DNA of 64,000 nucleotides from Roseiconus nitratireducens (GTDB lineage Bacteria > Planctomycetota > Planctomycetia > Pirellulales > Pirellulaceae), in the NCBI RefSeq assembly GCF_008629675.1, contig NZ_VWOX01000016.1, forward strand, positions 1 to 64,000, read 5' to 3'. A program made the translations under genes and the position numbers. The notes under the pieces were generated by a model. That model saw only the letters and a program-made list of their open reading frames with translations, made no database searches and had not been told where the DNA came from. The number at the start of each line of letters is the position of its first letter. Position 1 is the stretch's first letter. Below, piece by piece: positions 1 through 9,885 of this stretch.

Positions 1-189
1 AAGAAAAGCACGTCTCTTCCCGGCTCGGAAAGCTGTACGACCTCCTAGCGGGAGGGTGAACCAGAGAACGCCTGACATGGATCGCTCGATGGACTTCTGC
101 GGAACTGACCCACAAATGCAGAGCCGCTGAACCACGAGCTGAACAACACCACGTTGACGTCACCACGGTCGCCGGAGCCATCCCCGACC
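1..189. repeat. Partial copy of a dispersed repeat, otherwise non-coding
   Basis: The first 60 bases carry a stretch with GCTGTACGACCTCCTAGCGG and then GAGGGTGAA. This resembles the sequence that follows the repeat at 27178-27322 (GCTGCACAACCTGCTAGCGG, AAGGGTGAA) and the run CTTCCCGGCTCGGAAAG is close to one at 19168-19182. It looks like a degenerate end of the family B element described below. The rest of this stretch shows no credible gene. Confidence 0.4.
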
Positions 190-2367
190 TCATTCGGCGG
201 TTGTCGGAGGTTCCAGGATTCCGTCCTGGTTGATGCGGCCGCCATCGGCGGGCATTTCGAACGGTCCACCCACGCGCCGGCCCGGTTCGGCAGGCACCTC
301 GTCGGAAAGCTGCTTGGCACCGGGCAGGATCTCCACCGGCGATGATTCCAGGAGTCCCGAATCTGCCGGCAGCGTTTCGATCGGACCCGATTGCATGGAC
401 GCTCCGTCCGCGGGCACACCACCGGTGGATTGGATCGCCGACGGGTCGAAGCTTTGACGCGTGATCGGGGCCGGGATCGTGACGTCCTCGGGATGCAGTC
501 GCGGTGCCAGGAACAGGCCTTTCTCGTAGGCGTCCATTTGGGCTCCTGGAGCCCAGGCGCCTTCGGCCAATTGGACCTGGTTGTACGCCAGCAACGAACC
601 CTTTTCGCGATGCAATTCGCGAATCGCCAGGTTGTAGTTTGCCAGCGAGCGGTAAAAGTCGCTTTCGCTGACGACGACCTGCCGTTGGGCTTGCAACAGG
701 AAGTTGATGTTATCCAGTCCGTCCAGGTAGCGGCGTTCAAGTACCGAGGACTGTCGCAGGTCCGATTGGTAGCGGTTGTAGTTCGTTTCTACCAGTTGGA
801 ACGTCAATTCCAGACTCCGCACGGCGTCGGACAGGTCGTGGCTGATGGCCAATTCGGTTTCAGCAAGGACGGCGCGTTCACGGTTGACCTGAAGCCGCGC
901 GTTGGCGACGGCCGCGCTGGCACGGCGAAGCCCCACCGGCAAGGAGAACTCGAATCCGGCCTGCCATTCCTGATAGTCTCCATCGGTGATCGAGGAGTAC
1001 AAACCGTTCAACGGTCCGTCGTCGGTGTCCCCAAACAAGTTGTTACCGAGCCCGCGATAGCGATACAGGCTGACCAGATCCAATTGCGGGCGTTTGTTCA
1101 GCCGAGCAGCGTATAGTTCCAACTCGCGGCGCTTGACTTGAAAACGCTGTCGGCGGATTTCGACCCGACGGTCAAGTGCCTGGGCCAGCGCCGAGTTCCA
1201 ATCGTAGACAACTTTGGTGTCGATCGGGTCGGTCGTCGGTTTGATCAGCTTGTCGTCGGTTGCCGGCAGTCCCAGCAAGTACCGCAGACGCTGTTCGCGC
1301 GCATACAAGCCGTCTTCGCTGGCCAGCCGCGCCTGCACACTGGCTTGGAACTGATAGAACTGCGACTGGGCTTGGGCTTCTTCATCCTGGCGACCCGCCC
1401 CGACCTCCAGACGTGCCCGCTGGTACTGAAACGTCTTCAATGCCGATTCGCGGCCTTTGACATTCGCTTCCAGCAGCCGATATGCGGTCCACAGGTCCCA
1501 GTAAGCTTGTTCGACGTCCGAGACCAGAGCGATCACGTCGGATTCAAAATCCGCCAACGCCGTGTCTTCATTGATCCGGGCGACCATGACGCCGTTGTAT
1601 TGTCCCGGAGCGGTCGCGTTGCCGACAATGCGGTTGTACTGCAGGCCCGCTCCACGCAAGATCGGTTGTCGCCATTCGGCTTCGACCCAACCATTGAAAT
1701 CGCTGCTGAATTGGCGGAATGGACGGTTGTTTCGATCGTAGTCCACGACGTGGCGTAGCGCGAAGCTCGCTCCAGTGGCCGTCCGCTTTCGCAACTCGGC
1801 CTGAAATGCTGCGGCGGTTCCGACGGTCACCCGCGGCGTGAAGGCCCCGCCCAGACCGCCGGTTTGGATGTTGTTGGGACGGTCCGTCGTGAACCAATTC
1901 AGCGACTGGTTGAACTGCGCGTCGTAAGCGGCTAGCGCGGCTTCAGTTCCCTGTTGGCTGGTAGCGATCAGGGACGGATCGTAGACCGTCGCGGCTCCTC
2001 CTACCGAATTGACAGTGCCGGAAATCCGGCGAATGACCGGACTGTTTTGCATGGCCATCGCCACCGCGTCGTTCAGCGTCAATTCCAGCGTCGGCAACGT
2101 CGCCGGATCGACCAACGCGCGAGGCTCCGCCGCCGTTTCGGCCGCCGCCGTCACCGGCGTGGCGCATTGGGCCACTTCGGGGTACTCGATCGCCATGTCA
2201 ACGTTGCGGTGATACGACTCGGTCGTATCGTGCGGCCCCGGGCCCAGGTGATCCCAGACGCGGCATCCTGTCGTCGCCGGAACGGTGATTGCCACGGCCA
2301 GTGCCGTCACGAGTTCGCGGAGCCGTCGACGCTTCAATTGCTTGGGGGACTCGTTCTGGATCGTCAT
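190..2367 (-). CDS. TolC-like outer-membrane efflux protein
   Basis: Predicted outer-membrane channel of the TolC/OEP superfamily, which lets RND, MFS or ABC export systems pass substrates out of the cell. The 725-residue product starts with a basic stretch, a hydrophobic segment and a lipobox-like TTGC around residues 35-38, so it may be a lipoprotein. The body has the long helical segments with conserved Asn/Ala and Arg/Gln-rich coiled coil typical of the two OEP repeats (for example LSDVEQAYWDLWTAYRLLE and LANYNLAIRELHREKGSLL). The ATG at 2367 is preferred over a TTG eight codons upstream because the signal sequence then begins normally. It is longer than usual (about 450-500 residues), with an extended N-terminus and a Pro/Ser/Gly-rich tail. 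It is the last of three same-strand genes; no cognate pump lies in the window. Confidence 0.85.
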   Translation of the reverse strand: MTIQNESPKQLKRRRLRELVTALAVAITVPATTGCRVWDHLGPGPHDTTESYHRNVDMAIEYPEVAQCATPVTAAAETAAEPRALVDPATLPTLELTLNDAVAMAMQNSPVIRRISGTVNSVGGAATVYDPSLIATSQQGTEAALAAYDAQFNQSLNWFTTDRPNNIQTGGLGGAFTPRVTVGTAAAFQAELRKRTATGASFALRHVVDYDRNNRPFRQFSSDFNGWVEAEWRQPILRGAGLQYNRIVGNATAPGQYNGVMVARINEDTALADFESDVIALVSDVEQAYWDLWTAYRLLEANVKGRESALKTFQYQRARLEVGAGRQDEEAQAQSQFYQFQASVQARLASEDGLYAREQRLRYLLGLPATDDKLIKPTTDPIDTKVVYDWNSALAQALDRRVEIRRQRFQVKRRELELYAARLNKRPQLDLVSLYRYRGLGNNLFGDTDDGPLNGLYSSITDGDYQEWQAGFEFSLPVGLRRASAAVANARLQVNRERAVLAETELAISHDLSDAVRSLELTFQLVETNYNRYQSDLRQSSVLERRYLDGLDNINFLLQAQRQVVVSESDFYRSLANYNLAIRELHREKGSLLAYNQVQLAEGAWAPGAQMDAYEKGLFLAPRLHPEDVTIPAPITRQSFDPSAIQSTGGVPADGASMQSGPIETLPADSGLLESSPVEILPGAKQLSDEVPAEPGRRVGGPFEMPADGGRINQDGILEPPTTAE

Positions 2368-2543
2368 CAGTTTTGCCGCGGATGGATGCAAAGACCCCGT
2401 GGCCGTGTCAAATGCCGCGTGATCCCGCCGAAAGGTGAATTCGCTGGATCACCTATCGTCGTCGCGACCGACAAAACTGGACCTGCTGGCATCCGTTTCG
2501 CACCCCGATCATCCGTGTATCCGGCAAAGTCAACCAAACGGAG

Positions 2544-3788
2544 TCAAACTTTGACGGTTCTGCCGTTCATGACGGCGTGGATCTCCTGCGCGGCTCGGGT
2601 GGCTCCGGAGGGGCCAGCGAAACGCCCGGCGACTTCGCGGGCGGAGACTGCGATCTGCGAATCGGCGAGCACTTGCTGCAGCAACTCGCCTAGATCACGG
2701 TCGCGCCGCAACGTCCGGCCGCATCCGAGACGCTCGACCCGAACGGCATTGTCGAATTGATCAAACGCCATCGGGCGAATGATCTGTGGGATCCCGGCCC
2801 GGAGCGATTGGGACGTCGTGCCGATGCCTCCGTGGTGCAGGATCGCTCGACAGTGGGGCAACAGTTGGGAAAGCGGGACGTAGCCGAGCCCGCGGACGCC
2901 GGGTGGCAACTCCGCCGGAAAACATTCCGAGTGACTGCTCAACAGCAATCCCGGAATGTTCTGTCGCGAACACTGCGAGGCGGCCCGCTGGAAGAATTCG
3001 CGGCTGTGTCGGTTGGCCGTTCCGGTTGTAAAAACGACGGGCCGATCGGTCGGCGGCGTGAATGCTTCGCCGGCACCATCGTCCAACGGAAATCCCACGT
3101 GCCGTAGTTGTTTCAGCGCCCCTTCGGTCTGGGGTGCGAACCAGCCTGGATACATTGCCAGAATCCGGTCGGGTGAAAGCCACCAGTCATGCATGATCCG
3201 TCGCACCGGCGGCAATCGGTTTGCTCTTCGGATCCGGTTGATCGGTCCGGTCATCAACGGATCCAGGAACAACGCGTCACCCAGCCAATACGCCAGTTTG
3301 AACGTGCTGCGAAGACGCGTGGGCTCCAATCGCCACGGCGTCAGGTGCGCCGGCTGTTCAGGAACCCTCAGCATCAACGGTGCCAGGTGGACATCCACCA
3401 GCGGCGTGGTCGGATCCAAGTCGCGAAAAATCCGTGAGGCAAAGTCCAGCGGATGGGAAACCAGGACCGTGTTTCCCGGTCGATGCAGTTCTTGGATCTT
3501 CTGGAAATGCAGCGGCAGGTAGTCGGCCACGATGCCCCGAATGACCCGGTACATTCCTCGGGCCAGTTTCCAGAACGCCGGATCGGACAAGAGTTCGTCA
3601 AAGGTTTCCCGATCGATCAGCGGATGAGGGTCCAGGCCGGCGTCTCGCGCCAACGCCGCGTAGGGTTCGGCCAGCGAGATCGCCACGTCATATCCCAGTT
3701 CCCGCAGCTGGACGCCGATCGCGATCATCGGGTTGACGTCCCCACGCGAGCCCGGCGCGGAAAGAATGGCCAGGGGCGGCGAACTCAT
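2544..3788 (-). CDS. GT1-family glycosyltransferase (UDP-glucosyltransferase-like)
   Basis: A 414-residue GT-B fold glycosyltransferase of family GT1 (MGT / sterol-glucosyltransferase-like). The N-terminal acceptor domain opens with the characteristic GSRGDVNPMIAIGVQL. The C-terminal nucleotide-sugar domain has GLGYVPLSQLLPHCRAILHH followed by GGIGTTSQSLRAGIPQI and PMAFDQFDNA, matching the conserved donor-binding HxGxGT and Q/D region. It likely glycosylates a lipid or natural product in the cytoplasm; the acceptor cannot be told. Its ATG directly abuts the TAA of the upstream regulator gene (stop at 3789-3791), indicating translational coupling. Confidence 0.85.
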   Translation of the reverse strand: MSSPPLAILSAPGSRGDVNPMIAIGVQLRELGYDVAISLAEPYAALARDAGLDPHPLIDRETFDELLSDPAFWKLARGMYRVIRGIVADYLPLHFQKIQELHRPGNTVLVSHPLDFASRIFRDLDPTTPLVDVHLAPLMLRVPEQPAHLTPWRLEPTRLRSTFKLAYWLGDALFLDPLMTGPINRIRRANRLPPVRRIMHDWWLSPDRILAMYPGWFAPQTEGALKQLRHVGFPLDDGAGEAFTPPTDRPVVFTTGTANRHSREFFQRAASQCSRQNIPGLLLSSHSECFPAELPPGVRGLGYVPLSQLLPHCRAILHHGGIGTTSQSLRAGIPQIIRPMAFDQFDNAVRVERLGCGRTLRRDRDLGELLQQVLADSQIAVSAREVAGRFAGPSGATRAAQEIHAVMNGRTVKV

Positions 3789-5615
3789 TTAACGTTCGAT
3801 CTCATACTCGGTGATCTTGCGATACGCGGTCGCTCGGCTGATTCCCAGCAGCGTTGCCGCTTCGGGAACATTCCCACCGGTGCGGCGGATTGCCTTTTTG
3901 ATCAGGCGTTTCTCCCATTCATCGATCCGCAGCGTGTCCAGCCGGCTGAGCCCCGCGTCGCGCAGGCCCAGGTCATCGGGTTGAATCTCTTCGTCGTCGG
4001 CCATCACGACGGCGCTGTCGATCACGTTGCGCAATTGACGCACGTTGCCCGGCCACATGTAGTCCTGCAACCGGTTGCGAGCCGCCGAGGACAGTGTCAG
4101 CTGGTTGCGACCGTGCTGTCGGCGAAAGTGATCCAGAAAATGGTCGATCAGCAGGTCCAGGTCGTCACCGCGATCTCGCAGCGGTGGGAGGACCAATTCG
4201 AACACACTGAGCCGGTAGAACAAGTCTTCGCGAAAGCGTTTCTCACGCACAAATTCCGCTAGATCGCGGTTGGTTGCGGCGATCACGCGCACGTCGACAC
4301 TGACTTCACGGCTGCCTCCGACCGGCAAGAACGGGTGGCCTTCCAGAATCCGCAACAACTTCGCCTGGCCTTCCAGCGTCAATTCGCCAATTTCGTCCAG
4401 AAACAACGTGCCCGTATGGGCTTGTTGGAACCAGCCTTCGTGATCCGCGTCGGCTCCGGTGAACGAGCCTTTCTTATGCCCGAACAGCTGACTCTCAATC
4501 AATTCCGATGGGATTGCCGCACAGTTGACCGTCAACATTGGCCGCATCTTCCGCTTGCTGCTCCGGTGCACCGCGCGGGCCACCAGTTCCTTGCCGCAAC
4601 CGCTCTCACCGCGGATCAAGACGCTGCCATTGGCGTTGGCGATCCGGGCGATCTTCTCCTTCAAACGCAGCATCACCGGGCTCTCTCCGATCAGCTCTTC
4701 CGTGTCGGCATTTCGCGTGGCAAGCTGTTTGGCCTGGACGCGCAACGAGTCATGCTTCATCGCCCGGTCCAGACCGACCGCCAGCAGTTGCGCCGCCGCG
4801 ACGGCAAACTCAAAGTCGTTTTCGTTGAACGAAGGCTGATTGCGATACAGGTGCAACACGCCCAGGGTGGTTTCGCGTGTATCCAAGGGGACGTAGATGG
4901 CGTCGGACCACTTTGAGGCGTCGGGCAGCTTGTCCGAATCGTCTTGCTCCCGCGGACGGGTGTCGTTCACCCAGATCGCTTCGTCGTCGCTCATCACCCG
5001 TCGCAACAGCGGACGGCTCAGACGAATCTTTTCGCCCTGCTCTGGCGGGTCGACGCGATGGGGCCGCTGGCGGCCGTCGCCGGGATCAAAGGAAACTCCC
5101 ACCACGTCGGCGGCCGTGCGCTGTCGCAACAAAGCCAGGACGGTGTCGATGACTTCGTCCGGGTTTTCCAGTCGAAGCAACGACAGGCTGAGCGAATAGA
5201 GGTCAAACAGGTAGCCGACCTTGGCGACCCCGTGCACCGAGTCATAGGCCTTGCCGTCGACCCGCATTGCAATGTCCTGGACGATCGTTTGAAACGCGTC
5301 GTCCAATTCGATGCTGTCGGCCGAGGCGCTGACGAATCGCAGTTCCGTGGCTCCGACGGTCAGCAAGGCTTGGTCATGAAGCTGAGCCGTGTCAATCTTT
5401 TGTCCGTTGACGAGCGTCCCGTTGCGGCTGTCGGTGTCGCGAATCTGCCAGGCGTCTTCGTCGAAAAAAATCACCGCGTGAAACCGGCTGCAAACCGGAT
5501 CGGAGAGCATGATCTCGCACGTCGAACCACGACCGATGTGCATCGGACGGTCAGGGTCCAGCGGAAAATGACGACCTTTTTCAGGGCCCGATTGGACCGC
5601 GAGGTACGCGACCAT
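3789..5615 (-). CDS. FHA-GAF sigma-54-dependent transcriptional activator
   Basis: A 608-residue bacterial enhancer-binding protein that would activate RNA polymerase holding sigma-54. Domains in order: an FHA phosphothreonine-binding domain (about 1-95, with GRGSTCEIMLSD, SRFHA and NGTLVNG), a GAF sensor (about 145-290), an AAA+ ATPase (about 310-540) with Walker A GESGCGKELVA, the sigma-54 contact loop GSFTGA, Walker B LFLDEIGEL and the R-finger region FREDLFYRL, and a C-terminal Fis-type HTH (NVPEAATLLGISRATAYRKI). The contact loop has Ser in place of the usual first Ala (GAFTGA), a tolerated but less common variant. The FHA domain implies control by a Ser/Thr kinase. Two coupled genes follow, so it may regulate its own operon. 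Confidence 0.92.
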   Translation of the reverse strand: MVAYLAVQSGPEKGRHFPLDPDRPMHIGRGSTCEIMLSDPVCSRFHAVIFFDEDAWQIRDTDSRNGTLVNGQKIDTAQLHDQALLTVGATELRFVSASADSIELDDAFQTIVQDIAMRVDGKAYDSVHGVAKVGYLFDLYSLSLSLLRLENPDEVIDTVLALLRQRTAADVVGVSFDPGDGRQRPHRVDPPEQGEKIRLSRPLLRRVMSDDEAIWVNDTRPREQDDSDKLPDASKWSDAIYVPLDTRETTLGVLHLYRNQPSFNENDFEFAVAAAQLLAVGLDRAMKHDSLRVQAKQLATRNADTEELIGESPVMLRLKEKIARIANANGSVLIRGESGCGKELVARAVHRSSKRKMRPMLTVNCAAIPSELIESQLFGHKKGSFTGADADHEGWFQQAHTGTLFLDEIGELTLEGQAKLLRILEGHPFLPVGGSREVSVDVRVIAATNRDLAEFVREKRFREDLFYRLSVFELVLPPLRDRGDDLDLLIDHFLDHFRRQHGRNQLTLSSAARNRLQDYMWPGNVRQLRNVIDSAVVMADDEEIQPDDLGLRDAGLSRLDTLRIDEWEKRLIKKAIRRTGGNVPEAATLLGISRATAYRKITEYEIER

Positions 5616-6363
5616 GATTCGTTCACAGCGTAAGGAATGGAGGCGAATCGGTCTGCAAGATCCGCGAGCGAAGCGACTTTCGAATTCCGTCGTCGAAAGC
5701 GTCGGTCGATTTCGTGATCAATCGAAATCGCCGACTCCACGCTCCACGATGCGCCTGAGTTTGGCGAGTGAGTTTGTCGGGGGGAACTTTGGAAAAGCGG
5801 GATGCGTCCGCCGGGAGTGCCCCGCCGCGAACTCCAACCATCGCAGACCGATGTTCAAGTCTACGCAGCGTCTCAATTTTAGACTAGGTTCTCTCCGGAT
5901 GCGTCGGCGACTCCGTTCGGTCGCTCCGGATTTCGGCAGAATTCCGGCGTCGGCCCCGTTTTATCCCAGATTGCCAAAGGGAGAGGGGGTGGGCCGATCG
6001 CCCCTGCTCGGTCGGGCCCAGGCTTGCAGTTGGCGAATCAACGTAGCTACCGTCGCCCGACGGTGGCTGGATCCGGGTTCAATCCACGCTCTGGCGAGCG
6101 TGGCTACTGCAGCTGGCGCATTGGCGTAGCTACCGTCGCCCGACGGTGGCTGGCTCCGGGTTCGGTCCACGCTCTGGCGAGCGTGGCGACTGCAGCTGGA
6201 GGATTGACGTAGCTACCGTCGCCAGACGGTGGCTGGCGACGGTTCAATCCACGCTCTGGCGAACGTGGCTACTGCAGCTAACCCGAATTCATTCCACGCT
6301 CTGGCGAACGTGGCGACTGCAAGTCGGCGAATTGACTCTTCTCTCGATCGGGACCGGTCCACG
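5616..6363. repeat. Intergenic gap with three 83-bp tandem repeat units (family A)
   Basis: No gene is supported here. From 6043 the run GTAGCTACCGTCGCCCGACG begins three units at 6043, 6126 and 6209, a period of exactly 83 bp, plus a truncated fourth to about 6335. Each unit holds two imperfect palindromes, TACCGTCG-CCCGACGGTGG and CCACGCTCTGGCGAGCGTGG, so the transcript could fold into a series of hairpins. Related units occur at 13278-13454, 29070-29133 and 33195-33296. The first 400 bases (5616-6040) show nothing recognisable. Confidence 0.8.
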
Positions 6364-8247
6364 TTAAACGTTGACCGCCGCCTGATCCTGGAAGGTCGGC
6401 GGTTGAGCGTCCAATTCCGCCGGCTTTTCCAACACGCCCTGACAGCCCTTCCAAACCAGGATGCCTTCGACCACCATCCAGGCTTGCAAGCCCAGGATGG
6501 TCATTCCGAACGCGCTGAGGACCAGGTTGCCGTCCGGGATCCAGTTGTAGATCAGGTCGTACGTGATCGCCCAGGCTGGCATCAACAACATCACAAACAT
6601 CGGCAACATCACGGCGGCCAACGGTTTACTGCGGCGGGCCAAAAAGACCAACGCCACCATCAACGCCAGTCCGGCCAGCAGTTGATTGGTCGCCCCGAAC
6701 AGGGGCCAGAGCACCAAGCCGCCCGTTCCGGGACTGTCCCCGGCGAAGATCGCGATGGCCAGCCCCACACCCACGGCGATCGTTGTGGCAACGTACTTGT
6801 TGGCCACGGGTTTGGCGTTCATCGACAGCGCCAGCTCGCTGATCACGTAACGCTGCAAACGGGTTGCGGTGTCCAACGTCGTGGCCGCAAAGCAAGCGAC
6901 CAGCACCGCCATGATTGCGATCGACAGTCGGATGGAAATACCCAAGGTGCTCAGAAAGTTGGCTCCGCCGTCGACGAACGCCCGCAACTTTTTCGCCAGG
7001 TTCTGTTTCTTCCAACCGGCGTCGGGCGACCCATCGGCACCGGTCCGATAGTACTGCCGCCACGCGGTGCGGCCCGTTTCCTGGCCGCGCTGGATGTCCA
7101 CCACACTCGTCGCGGCGGCTCCTTCACCGACACTGACCACGCTGCGATTCAGGGGCCCCATCCCGACTCCGGCCGAACAGGCCAGGATGACCAGCACTGC
7201 CAGCATGCCTTCGAGCAACATGCTGCCGTAGCCGACCGCCTGCGCATCGCTGGCTTTTTGCAGTTGTTTGCTGGTCGTTCCGCTACTGACCAGACAATGG
7301 AAACCACTGCAGGCGCCACAGGCAATGGTGATGAACAAAAACGGGAACATGCTGGGGGCATCGGCCGGCACTTCGCTGGCAATCGCGGGAGCCGAGTTGC
7401 CCAGGTCGGCGCGACCCGACACTGATGCGATTCCCAGTCCGACCACCAGCAGCGCCAGCGCGACAAACAGTTGCAGGCTGTTGATGTAGTCACGCGGTTG
7501 AAGCAGCAGCCAGACCGGCAGCACCGACGCCACGAAGGCGTAGATCAACAGGACGATCGTCCAGACCACCGTGGGAGTCCAGAATTCGCTCTCGGCGGGC
7601 AACCAGGGCTTCAAATCGACCGGCAAGTAATAAGCGCCCACGTAGACCGCCAAGTACAACGCGGCGAGCCCCAGCATGCTGGGCACCAGGATGCTGCCGC
7701 CGCCGTGATACACCCGATAGCCGATCACGACGGCGATCGGCATCGCAATCCAGACGCTGAGCACCGATTCCGGATAGATCGCAAAGATGCTGGCGATGAC
7801 CAGTCCAAAGACGGCCAACACCACCGACAATGCCAAAAACAAGACCAGCAGAAACAGCAGCTTGGCCCGCGGCGAGATCAAACGCCCGGCCGCCTGCCCC
7901 ACCGTCTGGCCCTTGTTGCGGATCGAAATCACCAGGGCGGACAGGTCGTGCACCCCGCCGATCAAGATCGAACCGAAGACCACCCACAGCAGCGCCGGAA
8001 GCCAACCCCAAAAGACGGCCAGAGCCGGCCCGACAATGGGACCGGTCCCGGCAATGCTGGTGAAATGATGCCCAAAGACGATTGATTTTCGCGTGGGGAC
8101 GAAATCGACGCCGTCGTGGCATTCCTCGCTTGGCATCAGGTAATCGTCCGTCAAGCCGAACAGTTTCTTTGCCAGCCAACGACCGTAGGTGTGATAGGCA
8201 ACAAGGAATCCGACCATGGACAGGACGGCGACAGCCAGAGTGCTCAT
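6364..8247 (-). CDS. cstA: CstA-family carbon starvation / peptide or pyruvate transporter
   Basis: A 627-residue polytopic membrane protein of the CstA family, which imports peptides or pyruvate under carbon limitation. It opens with the family's first helix and the GRWLAKKLFGL segment, then SIVFGHHFTSIAGTGPIVGP, the hallmark conserved loop, then WVVFGSILIGGVHDLSALV. A later CSGFHCLVSSGTTSKQ segment is also typical. Roughly 14-16 hydrophobic segments are visible. It is shorter than E. coli CstA (about 700). It lies alone and is divergent from trxB, sharing a 255-bp intergenic region. Confidence 0.9.
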   Translation of the reverse strand: MSTLAVAVLSMVGFLVAYHTYGRWLAKKLFGLTDDYLMPSEECHDGVDFVPTRKSIVFGHHFTSIAGTGPIVGPALAVFWGWLPALLWVVFGSILIGGVHDLSALVISIRNKGQTVGQAAGRLISPRAKLLFLLVLFLALSVVLAVFGLVIASIFAIYPESVLSVWIAMPIAVVIGYRVYHGGGSILVPSMLGLAALYLAVYVGAYYLPVDLKPWLPAESEFWTPTVVWTIVLLIYAFVASVLPVWLLLQPRDYINSLQLFVALALLVVGLGIASVSGRADLGNSAPAIASEVPADAPSMFPFLFITIACGACSGFHCLVSSGTTSKQLQKASDAQAVGYGSMLLEGMLAVLVILACSAGVGMGPLNRSVVSVGEGAAATSVVDIQRGQETGRTAWRQYYRTGADGSPDAGWKKQNLAKKLRAFVDGGANFLSTLGISIRLSIAIMAVLVACFAATTLDTATRLQRYVISELALSMNAKPVANKYVATTIAVGVGLAIAIFAGDSPGTGGLVLWPLFGATNQLLAGLALMVALVFLARRSKPLAAVMLPMFVMLLMPAWAITYDLIYNWIPDGNLVLSAFGMTILGLQAWMVVEGILVWKGCQGVLEKPAELDAQPPTFQDQAAVNV

Positions 8248-8395
8248 GTGCGATGTGGGGCGATGGAGAGGGGCGTCGGATTTGACGCGACGGGAAGCGC
8301 GGGGTGAATCCGAATCTTACTCCATCCCTGGGGCCTTTGGACATCTCCGTCAAACGGGCGGTCCGGCGGATCGGGGGTGCCGTCGGCTCGACCGC

Positions 8396-8425
8396 TTGGA
8401 ACACCCGCTGTCCGGCTCCTATAAT
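8396..8425 (+). promoter_or_regulatory. Candidate sigma-70 promoter for trxB
   Basis: TTGGAA (8396-8401) and a perfect TATAAT (8420-8425) are separated by 18 bp on the strand of trxB, about 77 bp upstream of its GTG. The position in the divergent cstA-trxB region supports the call; it is inferred from consensus only. Confidence 0.5.
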
Positions 8426-8502
8426 CCCGCCGTTCTAATCCAATTTATCCGAGATTTTGCAGTCTTCCTGAGGATCTGCGACCAGCAAGGAGTCCTGGCA
8501 CC

Positions 8503-9573
8503 GTGAGCAACGAGATCGAAAAGACCGTCATCATTGGCAGTGGTCCGGCCGGCTGGTCAGCCGCCATCTACGCGGCACGCGCCAACCTGAATCCGGTCGT
8601 CTACGAGGGAACGGTCAAACCGGAGATGATTCCGCTGGGCCAATTGGCGTTCACCACCGAAGTCGAAAACTACGCCGGTTTTCCGGCGGGGAACGTTCGC
8701 GCCTTTGTCGAATCGGCGGTCGACAAGGACCGTCATTGGAACCTCCCCCCGGCGCCCCAGGGCCACGAAAAGGACGGCCAACCGCATTACGCCGTCCAGG
8801 GGGTGGAGCTGATGGAACTGATGAAGCAGCAGGCGATCAACTTTGGAACCCGCGTGATCGGCCAGGACATCGTCAGCGTCGACTTCAGTAACCGCCCGTA
8901 CGAGTTGACCACCAGCGAAGGCGACGTCGCGCGGGCGAAAACGGTCATCGTCGCCACGGGGGCGCGTGCGAACTACCTGGGATTGCCCAGCGAAGAGGAG
9001 TACAAGAACAAGGGCGTCAGCGCCTGTGCCGTCTGTGACGGAGCCTTGCCGCTGTACCGCGGCAAGCCGCTGGCAGTCGTCGGCGGTGGGGATTCGGCCG
9101 TCGAGGAAGCCGTTTACCTGGCCAACTTGAAGGGCGCCGCGACGATCCACATGTTGATCCGACGCGACGAAATGCGGGCTTCCAAAGTCATGCAGCAACG
9201 TGCCTTGAACCACCCCAACATCGAAGTGCTTTGGAACACCGTTGTTGATGAAGTGCTGGGTGACGGCAACGTCGTGACGGGGCTGAAAACCAAGAGCACG
9301 GTCGACGACACGGAAAAGGAGTTGCAGGTCGGCGGAATGTTTGTGGCGATCGGCCACACACCCAACACGGCTTTCCTGCAAGGAGCGTTGGAGATGAATG
9401 ACTCGGGTTACATTCGCTGGAAGAAAGCCTTCCGCACGATCACGTCGGTCCCCGGCGTGTTCGCCGCCGGAGACGTGGCCGACGATTATTACCGCCAGGC
9501 GATCACCTCGGCGGGAACCGGTTGCATGGCAGCCCTCGACGCCGAACGCTACCTGGCCGAACTGGAAGGCTGA
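8503..9573 (+). CDS. trxB: Thioredoxin-disulfide reductase
   Basis: A 356-residue FAD-dependent reductase that passes electrons from NADPH to thioredoxin. It shows the N-terminal FAD-binding [16 protein letters not shown], the redox-active ACAVCDG (Cys175 and Cys178), the NADPH-binding [13 protein letters not shown] and the C-terminal FAD motif [16 protein letters not shown]. It is longer than E. coli TrxB (321), mostly through an insertion around residues 66-98 ([14 protein letters not shown] region). The GTG start follows AAGGAG at 8487-8492 with 10-nt spacing. It appears to be transcribed alone from the promoter at 8396-8425. Confidence 0.95.
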   Translation: MSNEIEKTVIIGSGPAGWSAAIYAARANLNPVVYEGTVKPEMIPLGQLAFTTEVENYAGFPAGNVRAFVESAVDKDRHWNLPPAPQGHEKDGQPHYAVQGVELMELMKQQAINFGTRVIGQDIVSVDFSNRPYELTTSEGDVARAKTVIVATGARANYLGLPSEEEYKNKGVSACAVCDGALPLYRGKPLAVVGGGDSAVEEAVYLANLKGAATIHMLIRRDEMRASKVMQQRALNHPNIEVLWNTVVDEVLGDGNVVTGLKTKSTVDDTEKELQVGGMFVAIGHTPNTAFLQGALEMNDSGYIRWKKAFRTITSVPGVFAAGDVADDYYRQAITSAGTGCMAALDAERYLAELEG

Positions 9574-9885
9574 CCGCATCGACGCGACGGTGGGAACAGG
9601 GGCGATCACCCATTCCCGAAGTGACGACCGCCTCCTGCCGACGGCGTGGCCGACGAAAACGGCGCTGCCGCCCCCGGTGGAGGGTCCACCTGCTGCCGGG
9701 GGTCGTCTCCGACACGACCGCCACGACTTGCCCGGCCGGAAGAATTGGCTCGACCCCGAGAGGATTTTTGGCCGGGGAAGCAGGCAGGAACGCCACCGGA
9801 GGTAACATCCTCGGGGGACGATCGACTATATTCCGCCCCTAAGATTCTGCCCCTCCTTCCACCTCTCTTCCCCGCCACCCTTTCG
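9574..9885. other. Intergenic stretch without recognised features
   Basis: An open frame in phase with the downstream transporter extends back to 9646, but its 80 residues are Pro/Gly/Arg-rich low complexity and lack a signal sequence or conserved motif. The coding region is better started at 9886, so this gap is treated as 5' untranslated sequence. Confidence 0.5.

Noticed and set aside
6229-7425. A 398-residue plus-strand frame overlapping the CstA-like gene and family A repeats
   Set aside because: It begins in repeat sequence and runs antisense to a well-supported membrane protein; His/Gln/Arg-rich with no domain.
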